Part shown: positions 45,396 through 54,217 of the stretch, one piece after another | How the letters are laid out: each line of letters starts with the position of its first letter | Position numbering within the stretch: the first letter of the stretch is position 1 | Origin: DYJE01 sp041660385 | GTDB lineage: Bacteria > Desulfobacterota > Desulfobacteria > Desulfobacterales > Desulfolunaceae | Direction: 5' to 3' | Assembly (NCBI GenBank): GCA_041660385.1 | Contig: JBAZWJ010000032.1 | Span: forward strand, 1 to 64,000 | Length of the DNA stretch: 64,000 nt | The notes under the pieces: model-generated | What the model was told of the DNA's origin: nothing | Database searches by the model: none | Seen by the model: only the letters and a program-made list of their open reading frames with translations | Program-made: the position numbers and the translations under genes

Positions 45396-48135
45396 CTTTA
45401 TTTCCCCCTTTTCCGATCTTTCTGTTCCGGTAGAGCGTCCAGTTCACCGGGATATTGAACCAGTCCATCCTATGGTTGGCCTTGAATTTGTTGATTTCCA
45501 TCATCTGTCCCAGAATGTTTGAGCGGAACCATGAAATATCCGTGTTCTCTTTTTGGCTGTTACGTTCCATATTGTCCAATCTCTCTTTCAGGTTGCGTCT
45601 GACGTCGTAATTCAAATGGGAATGGTATATCAGCTTTCTGACTTCCCCTTTCATTTTTACATCCCAGTGCATCTGCCTGTAATGAAGGAGGCGGTGTAAA
45701 AACTGTGCGGTCAGAATTTTGGGAAACATACAGTGGCCCATGTCCAGCTTTTCCATTTCACAGATAATGTCCGGCAGCACCGTCCATTTCACCGTTGTGT
45801 CAAAAAGGGTTATTCTGTCTTTCCCGGAAGCTTTTGAGGATTCAAGGTTCTGGTCGGCGAGGGCGACAGCTTCTGAAACAGGGTATTTGGGGTCAACAAC
45901 GGCGATGCCTGCGGAAAGAGTGACATCGCCGTTGCCGCATGTGAACCGCCTGAATTCCCGGTTCAGCTTTTCAGCGAAAAAGATGATTTCCTCCCAGGGG
46001 CCGATCACCACCAGATCGTCGCCCCCCGAATAAACCGTGTAGGTATGACGGAATTCGGATTGCAGAATACGATACATCCAGCCGGAAAAGAAAAGTTCGG
46101 TCATCCTGGACAATGTGAGGTAGCGTGAAGGGGTAATTCTGTTTCCAAGACCTTCGCTGAATATCAAACCCAGATTGTCCACGTCGGCTTTCAGAACACC
46201 GATTTTCTGGACACCTCGAAATTCACGCCCGTCTTCAATTTCAGTGTCGATTGCTGTGGAGGAGTGAGCCGCAATGCAACTGAATGTCATCAGATGTTTT
46301 TCATCGGATTCACGGGCCATCCGTTCGTTTTGTTCACAGGGTTTCCCCTCCTTGCATTGGTCGCATAAATCGTTTTCCTTTGAGAAATTCGTGAAAAACG
46401 GGGTGTAATTGGCGATAAAGCGGTACACACAACCTGCCGGAATGGGTTCCTTCCGGTTCTTTCGGTCCCGAAGTTTTTGAACGACAATGTAATCGTCCTT
46501 CCAGTCTTGGCTTGTGTATGTGTCTAAAATTTTTATGAAATAGCTGTCATTAAAAAACGTGATGGTATTTCTTTGATTATTGGTCTTTGCGATTTGTCCG
46601 CTTTGATCCGGTTTTCTTTTTCCAATGGCGAAGAATTCCGCGTCAATGAGTTTTCTTCCGATGATCTTGTCCTCAAGGCACTTTTCACAAAAAACGTCTT
46701 CACTGTTTGATGTATCGTGCGGGTCTGGATAGTCAGCTGGAAACTTCCTGCATGACCGGCAATCCGTTTTCCCGTGGAGATAGGAATCGTACAACGATTT
46801 TCTGACGAATTCCGTCTCATTCCATACCCCTTCCGCCTGAAGAACAGATTTGAATTTTTCATTTTTCTGTTTTTCAATGGCTAACCAGACCTCGTCGATT
46901 CTGTCTCTGAAATTGCATTCACGGTGTTCTTCCGAATCCTTCTCTTCAAGAGTTTCTTCATCTTCTCCGTGGGTTTCAAGTATGGTAAAATCCGTTTTTC
47001 TGCAAAAGTCCTGGCCTTGAAGGGTCACGCTCCAATCCATCATTAAAGAAATTTCCCCGGAAAACCTGTTGAAGAGCCATCGGGAAATGTCGTTGTATTC
47101 ATTATCAAGAATTTTTTTTGATTTCTCTGTATTGGGGGCAAGAAGGATGAATTTCCCACCTGCGGATTGAAGAACGCAGGAAATGGGGAGGTCAAGTTCC
47201 TGTAATAATCTGGTTATGATGACTTCAACTAGGGCAGTAATATAAAATGATCGCGCCCTCAGTCTTTTTGCCACACCGCCTTCACCTGTAATCGTCGAGA
47301 TATTATACAGATATTTCTGTATGCCCGAAATGTCGCCTCCCACCAGAATAAACTTTGGCAGAGTGTCGTCCTTGACGTCTTTTACAAGCCACCGTTGATG
47401 AGCGTGGTGATAGTGATAAAGACAGGCCGCAATGGCGCTTGAGGTTTTTAAATGATCAAAGATGGAGATATCGGCAATATCTGGGTGCGTATGGCAAGGG
47501 AGACACCAGAGATGCTTTTCAAGAATTGAATGAACCGTATTGAAGAACATATCGAAAGACGGGTTCGTCATGTCAATGGTGTTCAATTCTTCAATGAAAT
47601 CACTGAAAACGTTGTTTGAATCGTCTTCGGATAGGGATTTCAGGTTTTGTATTGGGAAGGCATTGAATGTGTCAAGGGCATCCGGTTTGTAGCAGAACAA
47701 TCCGTCTTTTTGTTTGTTTGTCAGATTGATCGCTGAATAAATGGATTTCAAAGGGATCAGACCGCTACTGTTGGGGGGATAAGTCGTAACGCCTTCGCCT
47801 TCCTCAAATCGCTCTTTGGTGGAATAGCTGTCCGATTTGTGGACCATTGCACCCCAGTACCCATTGCCGCTGTGGTGCTTTTCAATGGATGTTTTCAGTT
47901 TATCAATATCTATCCATGATCTATCGATTTTTGTCGAAAAACCTCTGAGATTAAATAACATTCCGGTTTCATTGAAGAAGCCTGTTCCTGTAACAAAATC
48001 GGCCCCAAGATTCTCATGGGGGGTTTTGGGAATAGATTTTTTGATTACTTTGACACGTTGCAGAAATTTTCCAATATCGTGGAGAAGTGCCGCAAAATAA
48101 ACAGTCTGGTATTCAATCCTGTTAAATACAGTCAT
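45388..48135 (-). CDS. cas10: Type III-A large subunit Cas10/Csm1 (HD nuclease, cyclic oligoadenylate synthase)
   Basis: Large subunit of 915 residues from the ATG at 48135 (AGAGGGTCGA before it). The HD nuclease motif is His19-Asp20 in LLHDIGKFLQRV. A zinc-ribbon has CRSC...DVFCEKC, with another at CDQCKEGKPC. The catalytic palm motif Gly704-Gly705-Asp706-Asp707 in VYSGGDDLVVIGPW is intact. DNA cleavage and cyclic oligoadenylate signalling should therefore both be possible. First gene of the effector operon, 345 bp after a Fic gene. No CARF or Csm6 protein is encoded in the window to receive the signal. Confidence 0.96.
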   Translation of the reverse strand: MTVFNRIEYQTVYFAALLHDIGKFLQRVKVIKKSIPKTPHENLGADFVTGTGFFNETGMLFNLRGFSTKIDRSWIDIDKLKTSIEKHHSGNGYWGAMVHKSDSYSTKERFEEGEGVTTYPPNSSGLIPLKSIYSAINLTNKQKDGLFCYKPDALDTFNAFPIQNLKSLSEDDSNNVFSDFIEELNTIDMTNPSFDMFFNTVHSILEKHLWCLPCHTHPDIADISIFDHLKTSSAIAACLYHYHHAHQRWLVKDVKDDTLPKFILVGGDISGIQKYLYNISTITGEGGVAKRLRARSFYITALVEVIITRLLQELDLPISCVLQSAGGKFILLAPNTEKSKKILDNEYNDISRWLFNRFSGEISLMMDWSVTLQGQDFCRKTDFTILETHGEDEETLEEKDSEEHRECNFRDRIDEVWLAIEKQKNEKFKSVLQAEGVWNETEFVRKSLYDSYLHGKTDCRSCRKFPADYPDPHDTSNSEDVFCEKCLEDKIIGRKLIDAEFFAIGKRKPDQSGQIAKTNNQRNTITFFNDSYFIKILDTYTSQDWKDDYIVVQKLRDRKNRKEPIPAGCVYRFIANYTPFFTNFSKENDLCDQCKEGKPCEQNERMARESDEKHLMTFSCIAAHSSTAIDTEIEDGREFRGVQKIGVLKADVDNLGLIFSEGLGNRITPSRYLTLSRMTELFFSGWMYRILQSEFRHTYTVYSGGDDLVVIGPWEEIIFFAEKLNREFRRFTCGNGDVTLSAGIAVVDPKYPVSEAVALADQNLESSKASGKDRITLFDTTVKWTVLPDIICEMEKLDMGHCMFPKILTAQFLHRLLHYRQMHWDVKMKGEVRKLIYHSHLNYDVRRNLKERLDNMERNSQKENTDISWFRSNILGQMMEINKFKANHRMDWFNIPVNWTLYRNRKIGKGGNKDE

Positions 48136-48170
48136 TCGACCCTCTAAGAATAATATATTCAAACGTTTAT

Positions 48171-48317
48171 GACACCGTCCAACGGGCGGTGTCGTGAACT
48201 GCGCCGACAGGCGCAATTAACAGCGTCATGGAAGCCATGACGGTAAGCAGCACCAGGATGTGATATCTTCTCGCGGGTAACGCACAGGAACCACCCCCCG
48301 GAAGTTTTTCTGTGCGT
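48171..48317 (-). ncRNA. Cluster of four strong hairpins upstream of cas10
   Basis: Four perfect or near-perfect stems follow each other: 48171-48193 (10 bp with one wobble, 3-base loop), 48200-48215 (TGCGCC/GGCGCA, loop GACA), 48224-48242 (CGTCATGG/CCATGACG, loop AAG) and 48280-48317 (ACGCACAG/CTGTGCGT around a C-rich loop). None has a T-run, so they are not simple terminators. They fall in the 345-bp gap between the Fic gene and cas10. A structured 5' leader, a mobile palindromic element or a small RNA are all possible; strand is assumed from neighbours. Confidence 0.45.
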
Positions 48318-48480
48318 TCAATTTCATATGATTTAGAATTCCTGTTGTCAATAGACGATCAGCTTTTTATCATTGGGTGAATTTTCATCATTTGCTGAGG
48401 TTTGGCTGGCAGTGGAGCAGGGCAATCGCGTATCTTTTTGGAACTATGACACAGGTATGTCATGGCCTGAATCGCCCGGA
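48318..48480. other. Intergenic, nothing recognised
   Basis: The rest of the gap between the hairpin cluster and the Fic stop. Short open frames run through it on the plus strand into the Fic gene, but they have no start context and are shadows. Confidence 0.5.
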
Positions 48481-49668
48481 TCATACAGAAGGATACAACC
48501 TCGGAAACCATCGTTCAATAGAGTTGATCGGGAACGTGAGAACAAGCGGGCTGCGGGTTGTTTCGGATTTGAGGTAGCCTTTTTTAATGAGGGTTGAGAC
48601 GACGTTTCGGGCCATGCGCTCTCCGTAACCGGTGATTTCTCCGGCGCGGCCACGGGGCACTTCGCCTGTTAACAGGGCTTCGCGCAGTATGGGAAATGAA
48701 CCTTTGGGCAGGTTTCCGGCTTGGACTTCCTCTTCGATATGGAGGCGCATCCGTCTGAGCAGGTCACCGGGTTCAAGCAGGGACGCCATGAAATCAATCT
48801 GGTCGATACAGACGGTCAGGAAAAATCTACAGAATTCTATCAGCGTCTTTGTTGATAGCGCTCCTCGTCCGTCCAGGTCTCCGAATCGTGGCTGGTCGGC
48901 TGCCATCAGTAAGGCTTTATATTCTGCGACGTTTCGTGCCAGTCCTCGCGCAACCGACCAGAGGCTGCTTCCCACCGCACACCTCTGAAGTGAGGCGTGA
49001 GACATGAGCCTGGCAACACGGCCATTTCCATCGTAAAAGGGGTGTATCCAGAGCAATCGATGATGCGCCGCGCCAAGGGCAATAATCTGTCGTACTTTTG
49101 ACAGCCGGTTTTTGTCATAGGCCTGGGCAAAACGGTCTAAAAAACGGGGCAGGACTTCAGCACCTGGCGGGATATGTCTTCCAACTTGTACCCATCCTGT
49201 TCGCAGTTCGCCAGCTATCACGCGCAGGCGTTCGCCGGTGTCCGGGTTTTGAACCCAGAGCAATTCTTCCGGCAGGCGTTGACAGAACTCCCTGTGTAGC
49301 CATACGAGGTAGTCCACAGATGTGGTTTCAACCTGTAAATCTTCGTTGTGATCAATAAGCCGCTGAACTTCGATATGGGCAACGGCTTCAAGTTGAAGGG
49401 CTCTTTTTTGCGGATCAGCTGAATAGTCGGCATGGGACAGGGCTCGGTCAATATCACGTGGGTGCGTATCGTGTCCCTCTATGAGATTGGAGTAATAACA
49501 GTTCATGGACCGGACAAGGTCGCCCACGCCCCTCCTGACAGCCAACGGCAATTGACTTGCTAATCCGCTGGCCCTTGTTGCCATATCAAGGGCCAGGTCT
49601 TCCAGTCTGCTTTCGCCATCCGGCGGCAGCATCGGCTCCATCATTGTTATGCTTTCGGTTGTTTTCAT
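48481..49668 (-). CDS. Fic family protein (adenylyltransferase-type)
   Basis: Cytoplasmic Fic protein of 395 residues. The active motif is complete at 209-220: HPFYDGNGRVAR. An N-terminal inhibitory helix motif is present (Ser60-x3-Glu64-Gly65 in YYSNLIEGHD), the class II arrangement in which a glutamate blocks ATP binding until relieved. A winged-helix-like C-terminus (LLTGEVPRGRAGEITGYGERMARNVVSTLIKKGYL) is typical of Fic_N/DUF4172 members. The target is unknown. It is encoded on the same strand immediately upstream of cas10, but the 345-bp spacing argues for a separate unit. Confidence 0.92.
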   Translation of the reverse strand: MKTTESITMMEPMLPPDGESRLEDLALDMATRASGLASQLPLAVRRGVGDLVRSMNCYYSNLIEGHDTHPRDIDRALSHADYSADPQKRALQLEAVAHIEVQRLIDHNEDLQVETTSVDYLVWLHREFCQRLPEELLWVQNPDTGERLRVIAGELRTGWVQVGRHIPPGAEVLPRFLDRFAQAYDKNRLSKVRQIIALGAAHHRLLWIHPFYDGNGRVARLMSHASLQRCAVGSSLWSVARGLARNVAEYKALLMAADQPRFGDLDGRGALSTKTLIEFCRFFLTVCIDQIDFMASLLEPGDLLRRMRLHIEEEVQAGNLPKGSFPILREALLTGEVPRGRAGEITGYGERMARNVVSTLIKKGYLKSETTRSPLVLTFPINSIERWFPRLYPSV

Positions 49669-50224
49669 AGGATTTTTTCATCTTTATTTTGCCGGTATTT
49701 TTTTATGTTATATACACTATAAATCAGTAAGTTGCTAATAGAATCAATTTTATTATTGCCGGTTTTTTTGCCGGTTCATGTGAAGAGCCGTTCAAATCAG
49801 TTCAGACCCCGTCTCCAAAACACTATGAATTCCGGGTCGGAATTCTGGGGACATTCATGATAAGTAAGGAACGAAGGATAAAGAGTTGATCTCCGTTTTT
49901 TTTGATATTTTTTGATAAATTTATGGGGTTTTTAATGTTTGATTTTTGTTGGTCTTTGAAAGCCTATGGCTTTCGTGTGTGCCAATCGGGAGATTGGCGT
50001 GCCCGGGTGTGCTGTGCGGCGGGAAGTGAATAAAAAAACAGTGCTTATTGAATGGAATACACGGGAAGTGCTGGTGGATTGACGTTTGTGCAATAATGAC
50101 TGAAAAGGTTGAACCTGACATCAACCGGAATTTGGACGACGAAGGTGTTTTATTTTTTTCTGTGGTTTTCAAACAGTCAACTGCCCTGAACCTATAGTTA
50201 TCAGTGTCAGCATCGGCTGTGGCG
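49669..50224. other. Intergenic region with repeats
   Basis: No gene is supported. GCCGGTTTTTTTGCCGGTTC near 49758 is a direct repeat with AT-rich surroundings and may hold the Fic promoter. Positions 49785-49804 repeat the stretch at 36997-37015. Positions 49960-50005 carry GAAAGCC...GGCTTTC and CCAATC/GATTGG palindromes related to 28715-28765. Confidence 0.55.
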
Positions 50225-50665
50225 TTAAAGTTCGTCGTTGCGTGATTTCTTGAGAGCGTCCAGTTCTTTCCGAACGCAGGCTTTGATCTGCTCGTGGGTA
50301 AAACCGGTGCGGATGCCGGGGCAGGCCTGGGCCATGATTTCCCAGTTGCCGGGGGCTTTGAGAAGGTTTTCGATGAAGGGCCAGGCTCGGCACATTTTGG
50401 GTTTTACCGGATGGATGGTGCACTGGCGGTCGGGATCGAAAAAGACGCATTTGCCATTGGGGCCGGAGGCGAGCAAGGGTTTTCCGCCGGACATGCGGCA
50501 ATGGGTTTCCACAAAAAGGGCTTTGTCCATGCTGATGAAGGCGGCGATGTTTTCGATGTCTTTTTCCGTGACATAGGTTCCGCCGTAACCGGTGCAGCAG
50601 TCGCCGCAGGTTTTACATTGAAAAAGGTCGTCTGCTGTTACGGCTGTCTTGCTGTCATGTGTCAC
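50225..50665 (-). CDS. YkgJ family cysteine cluster protein (UPF0153)
   Basis: Soluble protein of 146 residues with the family's metal-binding cysteines: CKTCGDCCTGYGG near residue 17-29, CVFFDPDRQCTIHPVKPKMCRAWPF in the middle and a final C in AQACPG. The family is thought to bind zinc or an Fe-S cluster; the reaction is unknown. It overlaps the end of recR by 11 bp and is last in the dnaX-ybaB-recR unit. Confidence 0.9.
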   Translation of the reverse strand: MTHDSKTAVTADDLFQCKTCGDCCTGYGGTYVTEKDIENIAAFISMDKALFVETHCRMSGGKPLLASGPNGKCVFFDPDRQCTIHPVKPKMCRAWPFIENLLKAPGNWEIMAQACPGIRTGFTHEQIKACVRKELDALKKSRNDEL

Positions 50666-51254
50666 GTCGGGCCTCCATGGCTCTTTTCAGTGTTACCGGG
50701 TCCACGTATTTCAAATCACCGCCCACGGGAATACCGGAAGCGATACGTGTGAGTTTTACGGGGAAGGCTTTGAGCTGCCGGATCAGGTAGCTGGCTGTGG
50801 CTTCCCCTTCTACACTGGTGCTGAGGGCGATGATCACTTCGGACGCCTGGCCAGCTCTTACCCGGTTTATCAGTTCTTTCATTCTTATGTCGTCAGGCCC
50901 CACATTGTCCATGGGCGACAGGACGCCATGGAGAATATGGTAAAGACCTTTATAAGACCCTGACCGCTCTACGGCGGCCATGTCCGAGGGTTTTTCCACC
51001 ACGCAGATCAGGTGCTGTAACCGTGATGGGTTTGAACATATGCCGCACAGTTCGTCTTCACTCAGGGCGTAACAGCGGGAGCACAGGCGCATGTTGTTCT
51101 TGAGATCAAGGATGTGCCGTGCAAAGTTTTCGGCTTCGCTTCTGGGTGCCCGTAAAACATGAAGGGCCAGACGCTCAGCCGTTTTCTTTCCAATGCCCGG
51201 AAGCCGGGAGAAACTGTCGATCAGGTTCAGAACCGACCTGGGGTAATGGTTCAT
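50655..51254 (-). CDS. recR: Recombination mediator RecR
   Basis: DNA-binding repair protein of 199 residues that works with RecO and RecF to load RecA. The N-terminal helix-hairpin-helix (LIDSFSRLPGIGKKTAERLALHVL), a four-cysteine zinc finger (CSRCYALSEDELCGIC) and the Toprim domain (LICVVEKPSDMAAVERSGSYKGLYHILHGVLSPMDNVGPDDI) are in the usual order. It lies nine bases downstream of ybaB, the common bacterial arrangement. Confidence 0.97.
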   Translation of the reverse strand: MNHYPRSVLNLIDSFSRLPGIGKKTAERLALHVLRAPRSEAENFARHILDLKNNMRLCSRCYALSEDELCGICSNPSRLQHLICVVEKPSDMAAVERSGSYKGLYHILHGVLSPMDNVGPDDIRMKELINRVRAGQASEVIIALSTSVEGEATASYLIRQLKAFPVKLTRIASGIPVGGDLKYVDPVTLKRAMEARRDT

Positions 51255-51263
51255 TTATTTGTC

Positions 51264-51593
51264 CTACATCAGGCCTGGAATGTTCATCCCGCCGGTTATT
51301 TTGCTCATCTGGCTGGATACCATTTCCTGTGATTTGGCAAGGGCATCGTTCACGGCAGCAGTCACGAGATCCTGGAGCATTTCCACATCTTCTGGGTCCA
51401 CCACTTCTTTTTCAATGGAAATGGAAACGATCTGCTGTTTGCCGTTGGCCACCACTTTTACCATGCCGCCGCCTGCTGTGGCTTCCACGGTTTTGTCGGC
51501 CAGTTCCGCCTGCATCTCCACCATTTTGGCCTGAAGTTTCTGTGCCTGTTTCATCATGTTTCCGATATTGCCCATGCCACCCATGTTTTTCAT
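51264..51593 (-). CDS. ybaB: YbaB/EbfC family nucleoid-associated protein
   Basis: Small DNA-binding protein of 109 residues: GGMGNIGNMMKQAQKLQAKMVEMQAELADKTVEATAGGGMVKVVANGKQQIVSISIEKEVV, then VAAVNDALAKSQEM. This is the complete family pattern with a methionine-rich start and end. It sits between dnaX and recR. Confidence 0.96.
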   Translation of the reverse strand: MKNMGGMGNIGNMMKQAQKLQAKMVEMQAELADKTVEATAGGGMVKVVANGKQQIVSISIEKEVVDPEDVEMLQDLVTAAVNDALAKSQEMVSSQMSKITGGMNIPGLM

Positions 51594-51626
51594 GCTGTGT
51601 TCTCCTGATCTTAATTCAAAGTTAGT

Positions 51627-53447
51627 TTAAAGAATGGTTATATCCACATTGCCGTCAAAGACTTTCATTGCTTCCGACACAACGGGGTTGTTGAGGGTTT
51701 CCTGTTTGATATGATCGTTCCGCTCTTTTCGTTCACGGTTGGAGTCCATGGCTGCCGGTGCCGCAGAAACGAGATTCAAAACAGCCTGGTTACGAAAGAA
51801 ATTCCGCATGGCCTGTTCAAGAACGGTTTTTGATTTGTCCTGACTGAGTCGCTGGAGATTGAAAGCTGTTCCGCCGATTTCAACCACCATGGTTTTGTCC
51901 GAAAGTTCCTTTAACGCGCTTTGATCAAGACAAGGCATAAGCTGGGGGGCTGACGGAGAAAACCAGCCGAGAAATCTGGCCCAGGACTGTTCTTTGGGTT
52001 CCGATGGTTTGAAGCCGGATGAAACAGGCTGGGCTTGACGGTCTGAATAGTCCTGCTGCCGGGGCTGATTTCCTTGTTGCGGAGCGGTAAAATTGTCCTG
52101 GCGATCAGGCTGATGTGATCTACCGGGCTGACCGTGACTTGCCGTCTGAGCTGTTGGGTAAGAGGATAAACTTTCGTTGACTGAATGAGTCGCCGTTGGG
52201 GCAGGGGACGAACCTGCTTGAGTACTGCCCCGATAGGATTCCGTGTTTCGCCCACCTGTGCGGGCGGGGCCATTCTGAGCCGGATATTCGGGCTGGACGC
52301 CTGCCTGGAGTTGATCGAGCTTTTCGATCAGGGTGTCAATGGAAAGGGCAGGGGCCACCTGGAGGATTTTGATCAACGTCATTTCAACGGCAAACCGGGG
52401 TTGAACTGCGTATCTGATCCGGGGTTCCTCGGCGAACAGGAGGTCCAGGATTTGAGTAAGATAAAGCGGAGAGGCGTTTTTAACCTGGGCTGCCATCTGC
52501 TCCCGCTCGTGGACGGTCACATCCACCAGACGGCTGCTGTCTTTGGTGATTTTAACCACCAGAAGGTTTCTGAAATGTTCGGTGATTCTGGCGTAAAGTT
52601 TTTTCAGATCATGGCCCCTGTCGTAAATCCCGTCTATGAGATCAAGCACGCAGGGGATGTCCCGGCTCAGTATGGCATCCGAAAGGTCGAAGATATTCTG
52701 CCGGTCGACTGTTCCTAAAATGCTCAGAACCTGATCGTGGCTCACTTCGCCTATAGTTGAGCCCATCACCTGATCCAGAAGGCTTAGAGAATCTCTCACT
52801 GAACCGCCGGATTCCTGGGCGATGAGGGCCAGGCTTTTTTCTTCCACGGTCACGTTTTCCTTGGTGCAGAGTGACGCAAGGTGGGTTGTGAGAAGATCCA
52901 TATCCACCCGTCTCATGTCGTGGCGCTGACAGCGGGAAAGGATGGTGATGGGGATCTTGTGGGCTTCGGTTGTTGCAAACATGAATTTCACATGGGCCGG
53001 AGGTTCTTCAAGGGTTTTCAACAGAGCGTTGAATGCGGCCAGACTCAGCATGTGAACTTCGTCGATGATGTATATCTTATAAGGACTGTGGGCGGGCATA
53101 TAGCGCACGTTATCCCGCAGTTCCCTGATCTGATCCACGCTGTTGTTGGAAGCTCCGTCGATTTCAAACACGTCCACGGCGCTTCCCGAGGTGATTTCCA
53201 TGCATGACCGACATACGTTGCAGGGCACGGCGGAGGGTGTTTCTCTGTTGGTCTCACAGTTCACGGTTTTAGCAAGGATTCTTGCCACCGTTGTTTTTCC
53301 TGTTCCCCGTGGCCCTGAAAAGAGAATGGCATGGGCCAGACGGCCTGATGTGATGGCGTTGGCCAGGGTCGTGGTCACATGGGATTGCCCCACCACTTCT
53401 TCGAAGGTCTGGGGTCTGTATTTTCGGGCAAGAACGAGATAGGACAT
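51627..53447 (-). CDS. dnaX: DNA polymerase III subunits gamma/tau
   Basis: Clamp-loader ATPase of 606 residues. Walker A is GPRGTGKTTVARILA, the zinc module uses CETNR...CNVCRSC, Walker B is IYIIDEVHMLS, and the sensor 1 and 2 regions (MFATTEAHKIPITILSRCQ, GSVRDSLSLLDQ) are present. After domain III there is a low-complexity linker rich in Q, S and P (about 385-475), then the tau-type C-terminal domain. I see no clear slippery sequence for a gamma frameshift product. It heads the dnaX-ybaB-recR-ykgJ unit. Confidence 0.97.
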   Translation of the reverse strand: MSYLVLARKYRPQTFEEVVGQSHVTTTLANAITSGRLAHAILFSGPRGTGKTTVARILAKTVNCETNRETPSAVPCNVCRSCMEITSGSAVDVFEIDGASNNSVDQIRELRDNVRYMPAHSPYKIYIIDEVHMLSLAAFNALLKTLEEPPAHVKFMFATTEAHKIPITILSRCQRHDMRRVDMDLLTTHLASLCTKENVTVEEKSLALIAQESGGSVRDSLSLLDQVMGSTIGEVSHDQVLSILGTVDRQNIFDLSDAILSRDIPCVLDLIDGIYDRGHDLKKLYARITEHFRNLLVVKITKDSSRLVDVTVHEREQMAAQVKNASPLYLTQILDLLFAEEPRIRYAVQPRFAVEMTLIKILQVAPALSIDTLIEKLDQLQAGVQPEYPAQNGPARTGGRNTESYRGSTQAGSSPAPTATHSVNESLSSYPTAQTASHGQPGRSHQPDRQDNFTAPQQGNQPRQQDYSDRQAQPVSSGFKPSEPKEQSWARFLGWFSPSAPQLMPCLDQSALKELSDKTMVVEIGGTAFNLQRLSQDKSKTVLEQAMRNFFRNQAVLNLVSAAPAAMDSNRERKERNDHIKQETLNNPVVSEAMKVFDGNVDITIL

Positions 53448-53514
53448 GGTTTTTTAGTCCATCGCAATTTAAAAAGAAAACAACGTGATCAGACGCCGAC
53501 CATCGAACGCCCAA

Positions 53515-53550
53515 ATAAAAAAACCCGAATTCCAAAGGAAATCCGGGTTT
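53515..53550 (-). terminator. Rho-independent terminator of tRNA-Ser
   Basis: On the minus strand a stem AAACCCGGATTTCC / GGAATTCGGGTTT (one bulge) is followed by a run of seven or more T residues. It lies about 55 bp after the tRNA-Ser 3' end and about 70 bp before dnaX. Confidence 0.75.
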
Positions 53551-53606
53551 GACTCAAGCTTCTCCGCATGTGTACACACAGTGTAACGAACCGGATGTTT
53601 TTCTTG

Positions 53607-53695
53607 TGGCGGAGAGAGAGAGATTCGAACTCTCGGTACCTTTTGAGTACACACGCTTTCCAAGCGTGCTCCTTCAGCCTCTCGGACATCTCTCC
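53607..53695 (-). tRNA. tRNA-Ser(GGA)
   Basis: An 89-nt class II tRNA: acceptor GGAGAGA pairs with TCTCTCC, the discriminator is G and CCA is encoded. The anticodon stem CACGC/GCGTG encloses TTGGAAA, giving anticodon GGA for Ser UCC/UCU codons. The long variable arm (TGTACTCAAAAGGTACC) and the T-arm GAGAGTTCGAATCTCTC are intact. Confidence 0.96.
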
Positions 53696-54217
53696 GCAAG
53701 AAAAAAACTTATACCAGCTTCATTTTTGTTTGGCAATACATCTTTGTTCGAACATAAAATGCATATTTTGCCGTGATACGGCGTTCTCGGATTTTTTAGA
53801 TCCTCGACGTAGCGCTGCTACGCCTGCGGTCTAAAAAATCCTGCGGCCTTGTCTCAGGCCAAAATCTGCAGTTTATGCTCAGATACAAAAAATTGAATCA
53901 GGTTTCCCTGGTTTTGATTCATATCACGTTTTCGTTGGCAATATAAATTTCTTGCCGAACGGGCAAAGACATTAACTTCCGGAAAGGTCTTTGTCAAGGG
54001 CTGTTTTTATTAATTTTTTCTTGAACATAGACAGGCTTTTTAGTATCAGTGGCAGACCGTTTGGTTTTGGAGAGCGGGTTAGTTGATCAGGCGGTGTTTA
54101 CCATGGCGCGGTTGTAGCGTGAGGCTGTGGTTTGTGGGGGCGGGCTTTAAAACCTGCCCGTGTCATCGTGGAACGATGAAAATTCATAACATATAAACGA
54201 ATCCGGGAAAAGGCGTT
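53696..54217. repeat. Intergenic region with MITE-core relative
   Basis: No gene. Positions 53775-53870 contain TTTTTTAGATC...GCGGTCTAAAAAA enclosing ACGTAGC/GCTACGC, the same core as the MITE-like elements at 13504 and 31752 but with different outer arms. Near 54135 a GGGGCGGGC/GCCCG palindrome occurs. Confidence 0.6.

Noticed and set aside
48171..48317. Integron attC site or rho-independent terminator
   Set aside because: GTCCAAC fits the RYYYAAC core but no matching GTTRRRY partner frames it, and there is no T-run after any stem.
48373..48597. Plus-strand ORF near the Fic stop as a small gene
   Set aside because: It overlaps the Fic coding end antisense, has no start context and matches nothing known to me.
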